A stretch of 64,000 bases of DNA from Linanthus parryae. Lineage: Eukaryota > Streptophyta > Magnoliopsida > Ericales > Polemoniaceae. Below are positions 36,397 through 49,980 of the stretch, piece after piece. How positions within the stretch are numbered: position 1 is the first letter of the stretch; the number at the start of each line of letters is the position of its first letter. A program made the position numbers and the translations under genes. The notes under the pieces are model-generated. The model worked only from the letters and a program-made list of their open reading frames with translations. It searched no databases and had not been told where the DNA came from. Location of the stretch: positions 63,201,718 to 63,265,717 of the forward strand of contig JALGPY010000004.1 of NCBI GenBank assembly GCA_023055425.1, read 5' to 3'.

Positions 36397-37737
36397 AATA
36401 CCCCCACTCTTACTATTTATGTGTCCCGAACAAAGTCTCATCTACTGCATTCACATGTTCACTAGCCGACAAGACGCAAACGACTCAACATGACTCACGA
36501 CGCGACAATGCAACAAGATGATGCAAATGTTCACTAGCCGACAAGACGAAAACTATTGAACACGACTCACGACACGACATCACAGCAAGATGATGCAAAT
36601 GAAAATTCTAGACTCGATCTTAACTTCAACACACAAAACACTTTAAATTCTTTCTTTTTTGCAAGATCAAGCAATCTTGCAACTAAACTCAACGACAAGT
36701 AATTCCCCATAGTTAGTATAGAAAGTCTAACTTTAATATTAAGAATAACCTACCCCTTTATGTGTGTCAATGAAAATAAGAGGCTAATCATGGCTAAGTC
36801 ACATTCATATTCAGAGCTCCTATTTCGCTACAGGTCTAAATATGATGAGGCTTAAGGAAAAAAAGGATAAATATGAAATAACTGATCTTAAAGCGGCACA
36901 TAACTCACCAAACCCCATATCTCACACACCCTCACCAAGATGAATAGGAATCATCAACCCAAATCTCACCAATTCCGACCCTCAAACCCTGGCACCATGT
37001 CGATCCAGTGGCCATCGTGGAAAACAATGAGCGAAATTCAGTCAATCTTCAATTGGAACAAGAAGCTTCACCACTCGTTTTCCAATAAGCAGAACTAAAT
37101 TATTTTCTCTTTTATTTTTTATTTTTTTTTCTTTTCTATATTTTTTCTACTCCTTTCTCTCAATCCAACATCAATAATATCAAATATACGAGTGATGCTC
37201 ATTCAAGAATAAAGCAATAATAAACATGTTAGGGAGAGGAAATACACAATCCAATGAATAAGTATCACAATAAAAATACATCTCTCCCTAACTCAATGAA
37301 GCGCAGAAGGCCACAAACCTGAAAATAAGTCAACACATGTATGGGGTGGATTCATGAAATCCACAATCTCTATTTCGTAGTCAAATGTCGACACCCCATA
37401 CTGAATGTAGTCACATCCCCCTCTCAAGTAGAAAATAGAATATCATGTGCCTAATCCAACCGAACCTCCTACATCGAAATGATGAAATCCAATACCTAGC
37501 ACATGCCACCAATTATGTACAACCAACCCCATTTTTGTGCGGATTAGATGCCGCACACTCATGGATCTCCACCAATGTGCCCCTGATGTAATGGATGGGA
37601 CACCACCACCGCAGTTTGCAAGTCAACACACTAACCCTCGCATCCCCTTGTAAATAGCAAATAAAGCATATGCGATAAGCAGAACTCACAAAAATTTGTA
37701 ATGAAGTACTCCCTCAACGAACCCCCTCAACTACTAC
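36397..37737 (-). other. Internal non-coding region of Tat-like element, 3' part
   Basis: On the minus strand it leads to the polypurine tract AAGAGTGGGGGTATT before the LTR. A ~90-base near-direct repeat built on TTCACTAGCCGACAAGACG lies at about 36450-36600. No protein motif is seen. It is broken by element T at the ACTAC target (37733-37737). Confidence 0.7.
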
Positions 37738-39620
37738 TGTGATACCTCGTATTTAACTAAAGGGTAATTAGGTAATTTGACACACGATAATTGAATTTTA
37801 GGTTGCGATCCGTAATTTGGGTAATTTTCGCTAATTTTAGTAGATGAGAAACTAGGGTGAAAAATTTTAATTTCTCGCGATTTATTTTGACTTTTCTAGT
37901 CGACATCGCGTTAACAACCACCGCGACAACTATAACACTTGCCGCACCCAATGCTATCTCAATTTATATTCTTTAATAAATGAGAAAACCCATTTGTCTC
38001 CATCCTTTTCCTTGTCCTTCACGGGAAAGAAATCTTCACCGCCTCCATTTTCACCGCCACACTTACACCGCCCCAACTCTTCACCGCCCTCACTCTCCTA
38101 TTTAACCCGCAACTCTACCTTCCCCTCCGCACAACCACCAGCAGCCACTGACTCCATCACCGCCATCACCATCATCATCACATTCTTCACCTTCGGCAAA
38201 ACCACCATCACCTCCGTCTATCACCAAGACACCAACTCTCTGCCTCTCTTCTTTCACTCTTTGTTCCCTCTCTTCTCATCCCATCACGCCTCTCTTCCTC
38301 TCTGACCCAAAGACGAAACAGAGGCAGCAAGCAGCACAGTGGCCAAAAGCCACCATTGCCACTACCGCACCCGACGGAAAAACAGCCACCACCACCTCTG
38401 TTTTTCTTCCTCCACTTGTATTCCCCTCTCTCTCATTACCCTCTCTGATCTGAACCAAAAATAAGAAAGAAAAGAAGAAATCAGCAGCAGAAGCAAACAG
38501 CAGCGACAGCGAGGAGGAACTCCGGCGACCTCCATAATTTCCGGCGAAAAGCTCGGTTCGGCCGAATCAACGCCACCCAGCCCGTTTTCTCAGTCAAGCT
38601 CGGCTCTTGGAGGTCCGACCAAGTCCCAGAGCTTCTCAGCTAAGTCCAAAAGTCACCAGAGCATTCCCGTCGAGCTCCATCACCGCCGGCGAGTTCGGCA
38701 ACGCAACCCGCTTCATTTCTTGTCCATTTCTGGTATTTCTTGGGCTAGGTATGATCTACACCTTCCTATTAGTTGTTTCTAATGATCAAAATCCTATTCT
38801 TATGGGTTGAATCCACGTTTGAATCGGAAAGATTGAAGCTGTTCTTGGTTGGGGTCTAAATTGCCATTTTCAAAAGCTGCTAGGAGGGGGGCTGACTTTT
38901 ACTTAAGTTGTTGTTTAGGGCTGATTATATTTCATTATTGAACTTGTTTTATTATTTAACTTTTTACTATAAAATCAATTGGTAAAATATCATCTCAATA
39001 TTTGTAAATATATTTTCATAAGATATTTATGAAGGCATAGGAAATAATATTACTTCTTGTCACTTTAGTATATTTGAATATTTATTTTATAAAAAAATAT
39101 CACCTTAGTTTTAAACAATGAGTTTCAAAATATTTATTAATATGTTTTAACAACTAGTATGTTTATTTGAACTAAATAGTGTTTGTCTAAACAAAACATA
39201 ACCTTTTAATACAAGCTTCCCTCATTTGTTTTACTTCTATAAATTATAAATATAATATTAAATTGTCATACTTTGATAAATATTTATGAATTATTGCCTC
39301 TATTATTTGATGTTACTTATTTCTCTAAAATGCTTATTTAATATAATTGAAGTCGGTAACTCGTTGGGGGTACTAGGATGAACCTAGTTCCGGCCTAGAC
39401 AAACACTCTTGCACCTGTTTATTTAGAAGTGGCACCATGTAACTATAGATTTGTAAATTGTAGGAGACGGATTCGTGGACATCGGCTTCATAGACCATCC
39501 TACCTACTAACTGCCAAGTCAAATAAGGTGAGATTACATGCTTAGCCTAGCGTGCCTAGCTTCATTCGTGTCATACCTTGACTTTATTTTCTGTCTCAAA
39601 ATATATATTTGTGGATTACA

Positions 39621-40917
39621 CACTACTAGAAAAATGACTTGATACGACAGTTTGCAATAAGGCGGAACTAAAAACCGCCGTTTATTGAAGCCGAGAACGG
39701 CGGATTTCATTAAAGCGCCGCATATAATGGCGGTTTATGAAAACCGACGTAAAGTTGACCCTTGTTACGTTGGAATTTACTGAACCGCCCTATAATTACG
39801 GCGGTTTAAATGTTTGCGCCATTAGTTGCACGGTGGTTTTTTCGAAACCGCCTTACACCATTTTTTTTATTCGGTTAAAAAAAAGAATTACTATGTTTAA
39901 TCTGGGCTGTTGATTGAAATACCAACTAGATCTAATCGTGACCATCCAATTGTAACCCTACCCTTATAACTCCCAAGCACTCTCTCTTCTACTCATTTCT
40001 CACCCGTCTCCTCCAACAACTCTCCCCCTCTCTCCCTCTCAACGTCGCACTGTCTCTCTTTTCGTCTACCTCAGCCGCACATTTAGCTCTCTCCGGCAAT
40101 CTCCGACCATATGTCTTCTCTAATTCTTCTGTCGTTTCTCTTTCGGTCCGCCTCCTCCACGACCAGGTATGAATCTCTTTCGCTCCCTCTTTCCATCTTC
40201 GTCCCCCGTCTATAAATTCTCTCGATCTCCTCTCTCTTCGCCCTCTTCTCTTTCTTCATCTCCGACTTCCCTCTCTGTTTCTCTCTTTCTATTCAGATTA
40301 TGTCCAGATCTGGTCATGACTTATGTGTTTTATCTCTCTCTCTCTCTCTCTCTCTTCGCTTTCTTTCTCCCCTGTGCTACATCTGTTCTATCTTTTTTTT
40401 TGAAATTGGCATCTGTCTATCTCTTTCAAGATCTTCTGTGCCAGATCTGCGTTTCTAGGTTCAAAATTCCCTTTCTTGGTTCAAAAAATTCAAGTTGTGA
40501 CAATTAATTTGTGGAAACAACAAATAAAGAAGATAGACAACACATGAATTTTCATGATGACAAATTAATTCAAAATTAATATAAAAGTTGCTGAAATGAC
40601 GCTAAAAAAAGACCTCGACTGAAAAAAGAAAAAACTAATCTAGTTACAAAGAAAATTTCATCAGGAATTAAATGTAAAAAAACTTAAAAAAATTCCCGTA
40701 CGGCGGTTTTTTAGATATGCCGTTTAATTAAAGTCGGTTTTGGTAAAGCGCCGGAAATTTTTACTCGGCGGTTTTTTCCGCCGTTATTGTTAACGACGAC
40801 GTTCTTAGCGGTTGATAGCAAACCGCCACAGAAAGCGTCATATACTACTAAAGGGCGGTTTTTGGTTCAGTATACGGCAGTTTGTAACCGCCGTCTAAGG
40901 CACAATTTCTAATAGTG
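39621..40917. mobile_element. Non-autonomous CACTA-type element
   Basis: Inverted ends are CACTACTAGAAAAATGACTT at the left and, read inward from the right, CACTATTAGAAATTGTGC. The 3-bp duplication ACA (39618-39620 and 40918-40920) is proven by the empty sites in the other two LTRs (GGATTACATTTGTCG). Subterminal regions hold many copies of GGCGGTTT and AAACCGCC in both orientations. The middle (39960-40500) is CT-rich, with TATAA near 39965, a long CT leader and an ATG at 40111 followed by a GT donor-like site at 40168. This looks like the 5' end of a gene, either captured or transposase-derived. No transposase was found. Confidence 0.88.
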
Positions 40918-41088
40918 ACATTTGTCGAACGTGATTTTATACTTGTCTCAAAACTATATTGTTATGTGTTTCTTCCTGTCAAACTTTGACTTGTAAATAC
41001 TGTTCTCGGAAACTCCCACGAAATAATAACTCGCTAGTGACGTAAAGTGAAACACCGCACGTACCAGATTCGGTTACTATTTGGGAGA

Positions 41089-41241
41089 CCCTTTGTTGGA
41101 CATTGAGGAGGCCCTTTGTTGGCCATTGTTATTAAGGAGGCCCTTTGTTGGCCATTGTTATTTGGGAGGCCCTTTGTTGGCCATTGAGGAGGCCCTTTGT
41201 TGGCCATTGTCATTAAGGAGGCCCTTTGTTGGCCATTACTG
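41089..41241. repeat. Minisatellite in first LTR of T
   Basis: About seven copies of a ~20-base unit around GGAGGCCCTTTGTTGGCCAT are separated by TGAGG, TGTTATTAA or TGTTATTTG. The Gly/Pro/Gln-rich frames through it are artefacts of the repeat. Confidence 0.9.
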
Positions 41242-41815
41242 TTTCCAGTACTGTGCTTAATAACAGGCTCCTTTGATTTAATAAGTGAAAGTTGATAAAT
41301 GGATCTGTATTCTAATTGGATAATGGCACTTATGAAGGACTTAATTGAGATGTTTACAGCATTTGATATTGTCATCCGGGATTTGATTATCACTGTTGCT
41401 TTTACCGTTGCAAACTCAGATAAAGTTTTACTTATTCTCTGTCACTTTTACTTTATTTAACTTGTGTCCCAGCAGTTTATATTATCTTTCCTATTTTACA
41501 TGCTAAGGTGTAGCTCACTCAGTATTTATTGCTGACTTTGAAAACTGCAGTTCCTGTTGTTTTCTTCCCACCGCAGGTCTAGGAGCTGGAACATAAGGAA
41601 TAGAAGGGGCGCGAGACTCACCTTGACTGATAATGTCATATTTAGTGTCTAGTTTTGTTAAGTTGTTTTGTAATAATAAGCATCTTTTATAAGACTCTTG
41701 TTTAATGTTTAATAATATAATTTTTTTCTGGAATATATATTGCTTTTGATCTCCGCCACTTCTATTAAGCATCGCCCTCCCGGTCTTGTCCCGAGCCGGA
41801 TAAGGGGGTTGTTCA

Positions 41816-42324
41816 GGTGGTATCAGAGTATTTCTTTCCACTAAGGGAATAAAACTTGTACGGTAACTTAAAATGAACTTAAGGCAAGATAAAATACGGA
41901 AAAGCCGGGTATCTGGGGAGTTATTATGTACTTTCTCTTTGCTTGATTTGTTGCTGGTGTTACATTGTTTCGTGTTTTGGTCCCTAGTCCCTAGTCTGAT
42001 ATATGGTTATGAATTCGTGTGACCTTTATGTGAATTTTCTTTATTTGTGTATCTCGCTGAGATATATTATGTGATTGGATGATATTGCGTACTTACTGGT
42101 TGTGACATGTTATCTGTGTTATGTTATCTGTGTTAGCACGTGTGTTACGATAAGATATCGTTTAGGGTACGTAATCAGCAGAAGCACGAGCAATAAACAA
42201 CAAGGAAGGTAAGTATTCTAATCTTAATCTATGTGCATCTCATTTAGGAAGCCTCTGAGACTCTAGGAAACTGACCAGCTTCGAGGACGAAGCTTATTCT
42301 AAGGGGGGGGGGGGGGGGGGAATA
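41816..42324 (+). other. First internal segment of element T
   Basis: The primer site TGGTATCAGAG starts at 41818. The end reads TTCGAGGACGAAGCTTATTC and then about 17 G residues. No protein-coding content was seen. Confidence 0.85.
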
Positions 42325-45109
42325 TGTGATACCCCGTATTGAACTAAAGGGTAATTAGGTAATTTGACACACAATAATTGAATTTTAGGTTGCGATCCGT
42401 AATTTGGGTAATTTTCGCTAATTTTAGTAGATGAGAAACTAGAGTGAAAATTTTAATTTTTCGCGATTTATTTTAACTTTTCTAGTCGACATCGCGGTAA
42501 CAACCACCGCGACAACTATAACACTTGCCACACCCAATGCTTTCTCAATTTATATTCTTTAATAAATGAGAAAACCCATTTGTCTCCATCCTCTTCCTTG
42601 TCCTTCACGGGCAAGAAATCTTCACCGCCTCCATTTTCACCGCCACCCATACACCGCCCCAACTCTTCACCGCCCTCACTCTCCTATTTAACCCGCAGCT
42701 CTACCTTCCCCTCCACACAACCACCAACAGCCACTGACTCCATCACCGCCATCACCATCATCATCACATTCTTCACCTTCGGCAAAACCACCATCACCTC
42801 CGTCTATCACCAAGAAACCAACTCTCTGCCTCTCTTCTTTCACTCTCTGCTCCCTCTCTTCTCATCCCTCACGCCTCTCTTCCTCTCTGACCCGAAGACG
42901 AAACAGAGGCAGCAAGCAGCACAGTGGCCAAAAGCCACCATTGCCAATGCCGCACCCTACGATAAAACAGCCACCACCACCTCTGTTTTTCTTCCTCCAC
43001 TTGTATTCCCCTCTCTCTCATTACCCTCTCTGATCTGAACCCAAAAGAAGAAAGAAAAGAAGAAATCAGCAGCAGAAGCAAACAGCAGCGGCAGCGAGGA
43101 GGAACTCCGGCGACCTCCATAATTTCCGGCGAAAAGCTCGGTTCGGCCGAATCAACGCCACCCAGCCCGTTTTCTCAGTCAAGCTCGGCTCTAGGAGGTC
43201 CGATCAAGTCCCAGAGCTTCTCAGTTAAGCCCAGAAGTCACCGGAGCATTCCCGTCGAGCTCCATCACCGCCGACGAGTTCGGCAACGCAACCCGCTTCA
43301 TTTCTTGTCCATTTCTGGTATTTCTTGGGCTAGATATGATCTACACCTTCCTATTAGTTGTTTCTAATGATCGAAATCCTGTTCTTATGGGTTGAATCCA
43401 CGTTTGAATCGGAAAAATTATAGGTGTTCTTTGTTGAGGTCTAAATTGCCATTTTCAAAAGCTGCTAGGAGGGGGGCTGACTTTTACTTAAGTTGTTGTT
43501 TGGGGCTGATTCTATTTCATTATTGAACTTGTTTTATCATTTAACTTTTTACTATAAAATCAATTGGTAAAATATCATCTCAATATTTGTAAATATATTT
43601 TCATAAGATATTTATGAAGGCATTGGAAATAATATTACTTGTTCTCACTTTAGTATATTTGAATATTTATATTATAAAAAAATATCACCTTAGTTTTAAA
43701 CAATGAGTTTCAAAATAGTTATTAATATGTTTTAACAACTAGTATGTTTATTTGAACTAAATATTGTTTGTCTAAACAAAACACAACCCTTTAATACTAG
43801 CTTCCCTAATTTGTTTTACTTCTATAAATTATAAATATAATATTAAATTGTCATACTTTGATAAATATTTATGAAATATTGCATCTATTATTTGATGTTA
43901 CTTATTTCTCTAAAATGCTTATTTAATATGATTGAAGTCGGGAACTCGTTGGGGGTACTAGGATGAACCTAGTTCCGTCCTAGACAAACACTCTTGCATC
44001 TGTTTATTTAGAAGTGGCACCATGTAACTATAGATTTGTAAATTGTAGGAGACGAATTCGTGGACATCGGCTTCATAGACCATCCTACCTACTAACTGCC
44101 AAGTCAAATAAGGTGAGATTACATGCTTAGCCTACCGTGCCTAGCTTCATTCGTGTCATACCTTGACTTTATTTTCTGTCTCAAAATATATATTTGTGGA
44201 TTACATTTGTCGAACGTGATTTTATACTTGTCTCAAAACTATATTGTTATGTGTTTCTTCCTGTCAAACTTTGACTTGTAAATACTGTTCTCGGAAACTC
44301 TCACGAAATAATAACTCGCTAGTAACTTAAAGTGGAACACCGCACGTACCAGATTCGGTTACTATTTGGGAGGCCCTTTGTTGGCCATTGAGGAGGCCCT
44401 TTGTTGGCCATTTTTATTAAGGAGGCCCTCTGTTGGCCATTGTTATTTGGGAGGCCCTTTGTTGTCCATTGTCATTAAGGACGCCCTTTGTTGGCCATTG
44501 TCATTAAGGACGCCCTTTGTTGGCCATTACTGTTTCCGATACTGTGCTTAATAACAGGCTCCTTTGATTTTATAAGTGAAAGTTGATAAATGGATTTGTA
44601 TTCTAATTGGAGAATGGCAGTTATGAAGGACTTAATTGAGATGTTTACAACATTTGATATTGTCATCCGGGATTTGATTATCACTGTTGCTTTTACCGTT
44701 GCAAACTCTGATAAAGTTTTACTTATTCTCTGTCACTTTTACTTTATTTAACTTGTGTCCCAGCAGTTTATTATCTTTCCTGTTTTACATGCTAAGGTGT
44801 AGCTCACTCTGTATTTATTGCTGACTTTGAAAACTGCGGTTCCTGTTGTTTTCTTCCCACCGCAGGTCTAGGAGCTGGAACTTAAGGAATAGAAGAGGCG
44901 CGAGACTCACCTAGACTGATAATGTCATATTTAGTTTCTAGTTTTGTTAAGTTGTTTTGTAATAATAAGCATCTTTTGTATAAGAATCTTGTTTAATGTT
45001 TAATAATATAAGTTCTTGTTGTGGAATATATATTGCTTTTGATCTCCGCCACTTCTATTAAGCATCGCCCTCCCGGTCTTGTCCCGAGCCGGATAAGGGG
45101 GTTGTTGCA
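42325..45109 (+). repeat. Second LTR of element T
   Basis: 2785 bases. A 152-residue open frame (42580-43038, Ser/Pro/Thr-rich) lies near its start. Its counterparts are 37994 (103 residues, shifted) and 45851 (150 residues). It has no known domain and is probably a low-complexity artefact. Confidence 0.92.
44365..44529. repeat. Minisatellite in second LTR of T
   Basis: The same unit as at 41089, with different copy number and order of the variable spacer. Confidence 0.9.
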
Positions 45110-45595
45110 GGTGGTACCAGAGCAGTTCTTTCTACTAAGGGAATAAAACATGTAGGGTAACTTAAAATGAACTTAAGGCAAGATAAAATACGGAAAATCC
45201 GGGTATCTGGGGAGTTATTATTTACTTTCTCTTTGCTTGATTTGTTGTTGGTGTTACACTGTTTCGTGTTTTGGTCCCTAGTCCCTAGTCTGATATATAG
45301 TTATGAAGTCGTGTGACCTTTATGTGAATTTTCTTTATTTGTGTATCTCACTGAGATGTATTATGTGATTGGATGATATTGCGTACTTACTGGTTGTGAC
45401 ATGTTATCTGCGTTAGCACGTGTGTTACGATAAGATACCGTTCAGGGTACGTAATCAGCAGAAGCACAAGCAAAAAACAACAAGGAAGGTAAGTATTCTA
45501 ATCTTAATCTATGTGCATCTCATTTAGGAAGCCCCTGAGACTCTAGGAACCTGACCAGCTTCGAGGACGAAGCTTATTCTAAAGGGGGGGGGGGA
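45110..45595 (+). other. Second internal segment of element T
   Basis: The primer site reads TGGTACCAGAGC (one change) at 45112. The end has a G run. It is close in sequence to the first internal segment and lacks a short duplication (TGTTATCTG) found there at about 42108-42130. Confidence 0.85.
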
Positions 45596-48374
45596 TGTCA
45601 TACCCCGTATTTAACTAATGGGTAATTAGGTAATATGACACACGATAATTGAATTTTAGGTTGCGATACGTAATTTGGGTAATTTTCGCTAATTTTAGTA
45701 GATGAGAAACTAGGGTGAAAATTTTAATTTTTCGCGATTTATTTTAACTTTTCTAGTCGACATCGCGGTAACAACCACCGCGACAACTATAACACTTGCC
45801 GCACCCAATGCTTTCTCAATTTATATTCTTTAATAAATGAGAAAACCCATTTGTCTCCATCCTTTTCCTTGTCCTTCACGGGAAAGAAATCTTCACCGCC
45901 TCCATTTTCACCGCCACCCTTACACAGCCCCAACTCTTCACCGCCCTCACTCTCCTATTTAACTCGCAGCTCTACCTTACCCTCCACACAACCACCAGCA
46001 GCCACTGACTCCATCACCGCCATCACCATCATCATCACATTCTTCACCTTCGGCAAAACCACCATCACCTCCGTCTATCACCAAGACACCAACTCTCTCC
46101 CTCTCTTCTATCACTCTCTGCTCCCTCTCTTCTCATCCCTCACGCCTCTCTTCCTCTCTGACCCGAAGACGAAACAGAGGCAGCAAGCAGCACAGTGGCC
46201 AAAAGTCACCATTGCCACTGCCGCACCCGACGACAAAACAGCCACCGCCACCTCTGTTTTCTTCTTCCACTTGTATTCCCCCCTCTCTCATTACCCTCTC
46301 TGATCTAAACCCAAAAGAAGAAAGAAAAGAAGAAATCAGCAGCAGAAGCAAACAGCAGCGGCAGCGAGGAGGAACTCCGGCGACCTCCATAATTTCCGGC
46401 AAAAGCTCTGTTCGGCCGAATCAATGCCACCCAGCCCGTTTTCTCAGTCAAGCTCGGCTCTCGGAGGTCCGACCAAGTCCCAGAGCTTCTCAGATAAGTC
46501 CAAAAGTCACCAGAGGATTCCCGTCGAGCTCCATCACCGCCGGCGAGTTCGGCAACGCAACCCGCTTCATTTCTTGTCCATTTCTGGTATTTCTTGGGCT
46601 AGCTATGATTTACACCTTCCTATTAGTTGTTTCTAATGATCGAAATCCTGTTCTTATGGGTTGAATCCACGTTTGAATCGGAAAGATTAAAGGTGTTCTT
46701 TGTTGGGGTCTAAATTGCAATTTTCAAAAGCTGCTAGGAGGGGGGCTGACTTTTACTTAAGTTGTTGTTTGGGGCTGATTCTATTTCATTATTGAACTTG
46801 TTTTATTATTTAACTTTTTACTATAAAATCAATTGGTAAAATATCATCTCAATATTTGTAAATATATTTTCATAAGATATTTATGAAGGCATGGGAAATA
46901 ATATTACTTGTTGTCACTTTAGTATATTTGAATATTTATATTATAAAAAAATATCACCTTAGTTTTAAACAATGAGTTTCAAAATAGTTATTAATATGTT
47001 TTAACAACTAGTATGTTTATTTGAACTAAATAGTGTTTGTCTAAACAAAACATAACCCTTTAATACTAGCTTCCCTAATTTGTTTTACTTCTATAAATTA
47101 TAAATATAATATTAAATTGTCATACTTTGATAAATATTTATGAAGTATTGCCTCTATTATTTGATGTTACTTATTTCTCTAAAATGCTTATTTAATATAA
47201 TTGAAGTCGGGAACTCGTTGGGGGTACTAGGATGAACCTAGTTCCGGCCTAGACAAACACTCTTGGATCTGTTTATTTAGAATTGGCACCATGTAACTAT
47301 AGATTTGTAAATTATAGGAGACGGATTCGTGGACATCGGCTTCATAGACCATCCTACCTACTAACTGCCAAGTCAAATAAGGTGAGATTACATGCTTAGC
47401 CTAGCGTGCCTAGCTTCATTCGTGTCATACCTTGACTTTATTTTCTGTCTCAAAATATATATTTGTGGATTACATTTGTCGAACGTGATTTTATACTTGT
47501 CTCAAAACTATATTGTTATGTGTTTCTTCCTGTCAAAATTGGACTTGTAAATACTGTTCTCGGAAACTCTCACGAAATAATAACTCGCTAGTAACGTAAA
47601 GTGGAACACTGCACGTACCAGATCCGGTTACTATTTGGGAGGCCCTTTGTTGGCCATTGAGGAGGCCCTTTGTTGGTCATTTTTATTAAGGAGGCCCTTT
47701 GTTGGCCATTGTTATTTGGGAGGCCCTTTGTTGGCCATTGAGGAGGCCCTTTGTTGGCCATTGTCATTAAGGAGGCCCTTTGTTGGCCATTACTGTTTCC
47801 GATAATGTGCTTAATAACAGACTCCTTTGATTTTATAAGTGAAAGTTGATAAATGGATTTGTATTCTAATTGGAGATTGGCACTTATGAATGACTTAATT
47901 GAGATGTTTACAGCATTTGATATTGTCATCCGGGATTTGATTCTCACTGTTGCTTTTACCGTTGCAAACTCTGATAAAGTTTTACTTATTCTCTGTCACT
48001 TTTACTTTATTTAACTTGTGTCCCAGCAGTTTATATTATCTTTCCTGTTTTACATCCTAAGGTGCAGCTCACTCAGTATTTATTGCTGACTTTGAAAACT
48101 GCGGTTCCCGTTGTTTTCTTCCCACCGCAGGTCTAGGAGCTGGAACTTAAGGAATAGAAGCGGCGCGAGACTCACCTAGACTGATAATGTCATATTTAGT
48201 TTCTAGTTTTGTTAAGTTGTTTTGTAATAATAAGCATCTTTTGTATAAGACTCTTGTTTAATGTTTAATAATATAAGTTCTTGTTGTGGAATATATATTG
48301 CTTTTGATCTCCGCCACTTCTAATAAGCATCGCCCACTCGGTCTTGTCCCGAGCCGGATAAGGGGGTTGTTGCA
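45596..48374 (+). repeat. Third LTR of element T
   Basis: 2779 bases ending TTGTTGCA, then ACTAC. The minisatellite copy is at about 47634-47790. Confidence 0.92.
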
Positions 48375-49910
48375 ACTACTCCTCGTGATGATCTAGATAG
48401 GTGATTCTAAACAATATATGATGAAGGCCACGAGTTGTCTCCCTAGGTCATAGAGGCTATCAAATAAACTGAAGTTCAATTAGAGTAATCTAGTAGTTGT
48501 ACAAGGTGAGATCTAAAAGCAATGAGTGCTCTAATATACATCCTCGCAGAGCTGTTTGTGAGCCACTACGAGGCGGGCTAACGACTCCTAAGATGGACAA
48601 TATGAACCTTCGGCTGGTTCAGCAAACACCAAGCTCTACTCTTTAATAAGAAAAACAGCACACACTTTATCTTTTAAAATTTTAATGTGGTGTAAAAATA
48701 GGTAGGCATTCACGTAATGGGAGTCTCTCTATACTTACTAGGGGGAACTCAAGTGGACACTCTCGGTCAAAATTCACACACTATGCCTAAAGTTTTCACA
48801 TCTCACTAAATCAACCAAATATATGCTTCTCTCAATTGTCATTTCTCGAATTTTTCATTTTTCTACTTTTTATGGATTTTCTCTTTTCCTATTATTTTTT
48901 TTTTTTCTGAATATCCTAACTCTCTATGCAGGGCTATGCCACGAAAAAAAATTGACGCTACACAACTCAATTTTTTTTGGTGGGTCTACTCAATTATTTA
49001 AAAGTGCAAACAATATATAAATCTACTCTACACAATATGCGAATATATGTAAAAACATAACATAAACCATTGTATCTACACACAATACGAAGTAATCACA
49101 TCTTACATGTAAGTGTCTATGCAAAACATCAGCTAGTAGACCGATAACCACCTCCACACAATGCTTAGTTGTCCTCAACGAATTTAGATATCATGCATAT
49201 GACTCAGCAATCAAATGCGTAGGCCAATAGATGAGATAGAGCTGACATTCATATTAAATAGACACACATTTCAACAAAGGTAAAGAAATACTTGCAACCA
49301 CCTCAAGGGCGGGGATGAAATCCGCGTAAAGCGATCCCTAAGCCACATTGGCGCCGCCACTGTGCTCCCATAAATTCAATTTGTTCTAGCACACCGGAGT
49401 CGACTGCCCTCCTCTGCTAAAATATGTGTGTGGAGAATCCCCAACTCGCATGCACGAGCTCCTATAAAGGTCATGTGTGCCATGGAAACCGGTGTAGATT
49501 CTCCCTTAACCTGCTCATATATGTCACTAGGAAAACATCATTAGTCCCTCTCCCTCTCTCTCATCTCTCCACATAATATAAATGAAAACACACACAGCTG
49601 TATTAAAAAGTGCACTCCCTAAATTAAGCAGAAAATACGTTAGGTTGCCTCTCAACAAGCGCCTTGTAATTTAAGGTCGACGACCCGACCCAGTTACCTC
49701 ATATTTGTTAACGAGGTATTTCTCTCCATTTCTTCTTCTTCCACCATCGATTTCCTTTTTGAATCTTCTCAAGTGAGCATGCATGAGATGCATATGGTGC
49801 ACAAAATTTTTTGTAGAAGACGGCCTTAAAGAATTTCTTCTTCTTGTGCTTCAACTCCTTGATCATCTGGTCTTCTTGAGAATTCATTCCCCGCCTCATG
49901 ACCCATTGTA

Positions 49911-49980
49911 CCTTTCTTCTTCTTCTTCTTCTTCTTCTTCTTCTTCTTCTTCTTCTTCTTCTTCTTCTTCTTCTTCTTCC
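49911..49980. repeat. (TTC)n microsatellite
   Basis: About 22 uninterrupted TTC units. Poly-Ser, poly-Lys and poly-Glu frames through it are artefacts unless in frame with a real gag. Confidence 0.95.

Larger units (their letters stand above)
37738..41815 (+). repeat. First LTR of element T, with CACTA insertion
   Basis: Without the insertion (39621-40917 plus 3 bases) it is ~2778 bases, matching the other two copies. It carries a (TTGGCCATTG...)-type minisatellite at about 41089-41240. Confidence 0.92.
37738..48374 (+). mobile_element. Tandem three-LTR gypsy-derived element T
   Basis: Three LTRs of ~2.78 kb (37738-41815 including a CACTA insertion, 42325-45109 and 45596-48374) are separated by two ~0.5 kb internal segments. 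The whole is flanked by a single ACTAC duplication (37733-37737 and 48375-48379). LTRs start TGTGATACC or TGTCATACC and end GTT(GTTG)CA. Each internal segment opens with a TGGTATCAGAG-like primer site and ends with TTCGAGGACGAAGC and a G-run polypurine tract. No gag or pol is left. The LTR-int-LTR-int-LTR form is what unequal exchange between LTRs produces. Confidence 0.92.

Noticed and set aside
42580..43038. Ser/Pro/Thr-rich 150-residue frame repeated in the LTRs of T
   Set aside because: Low complexity, inside an LTR, and shortened in one of three copies; not supported as a gene.
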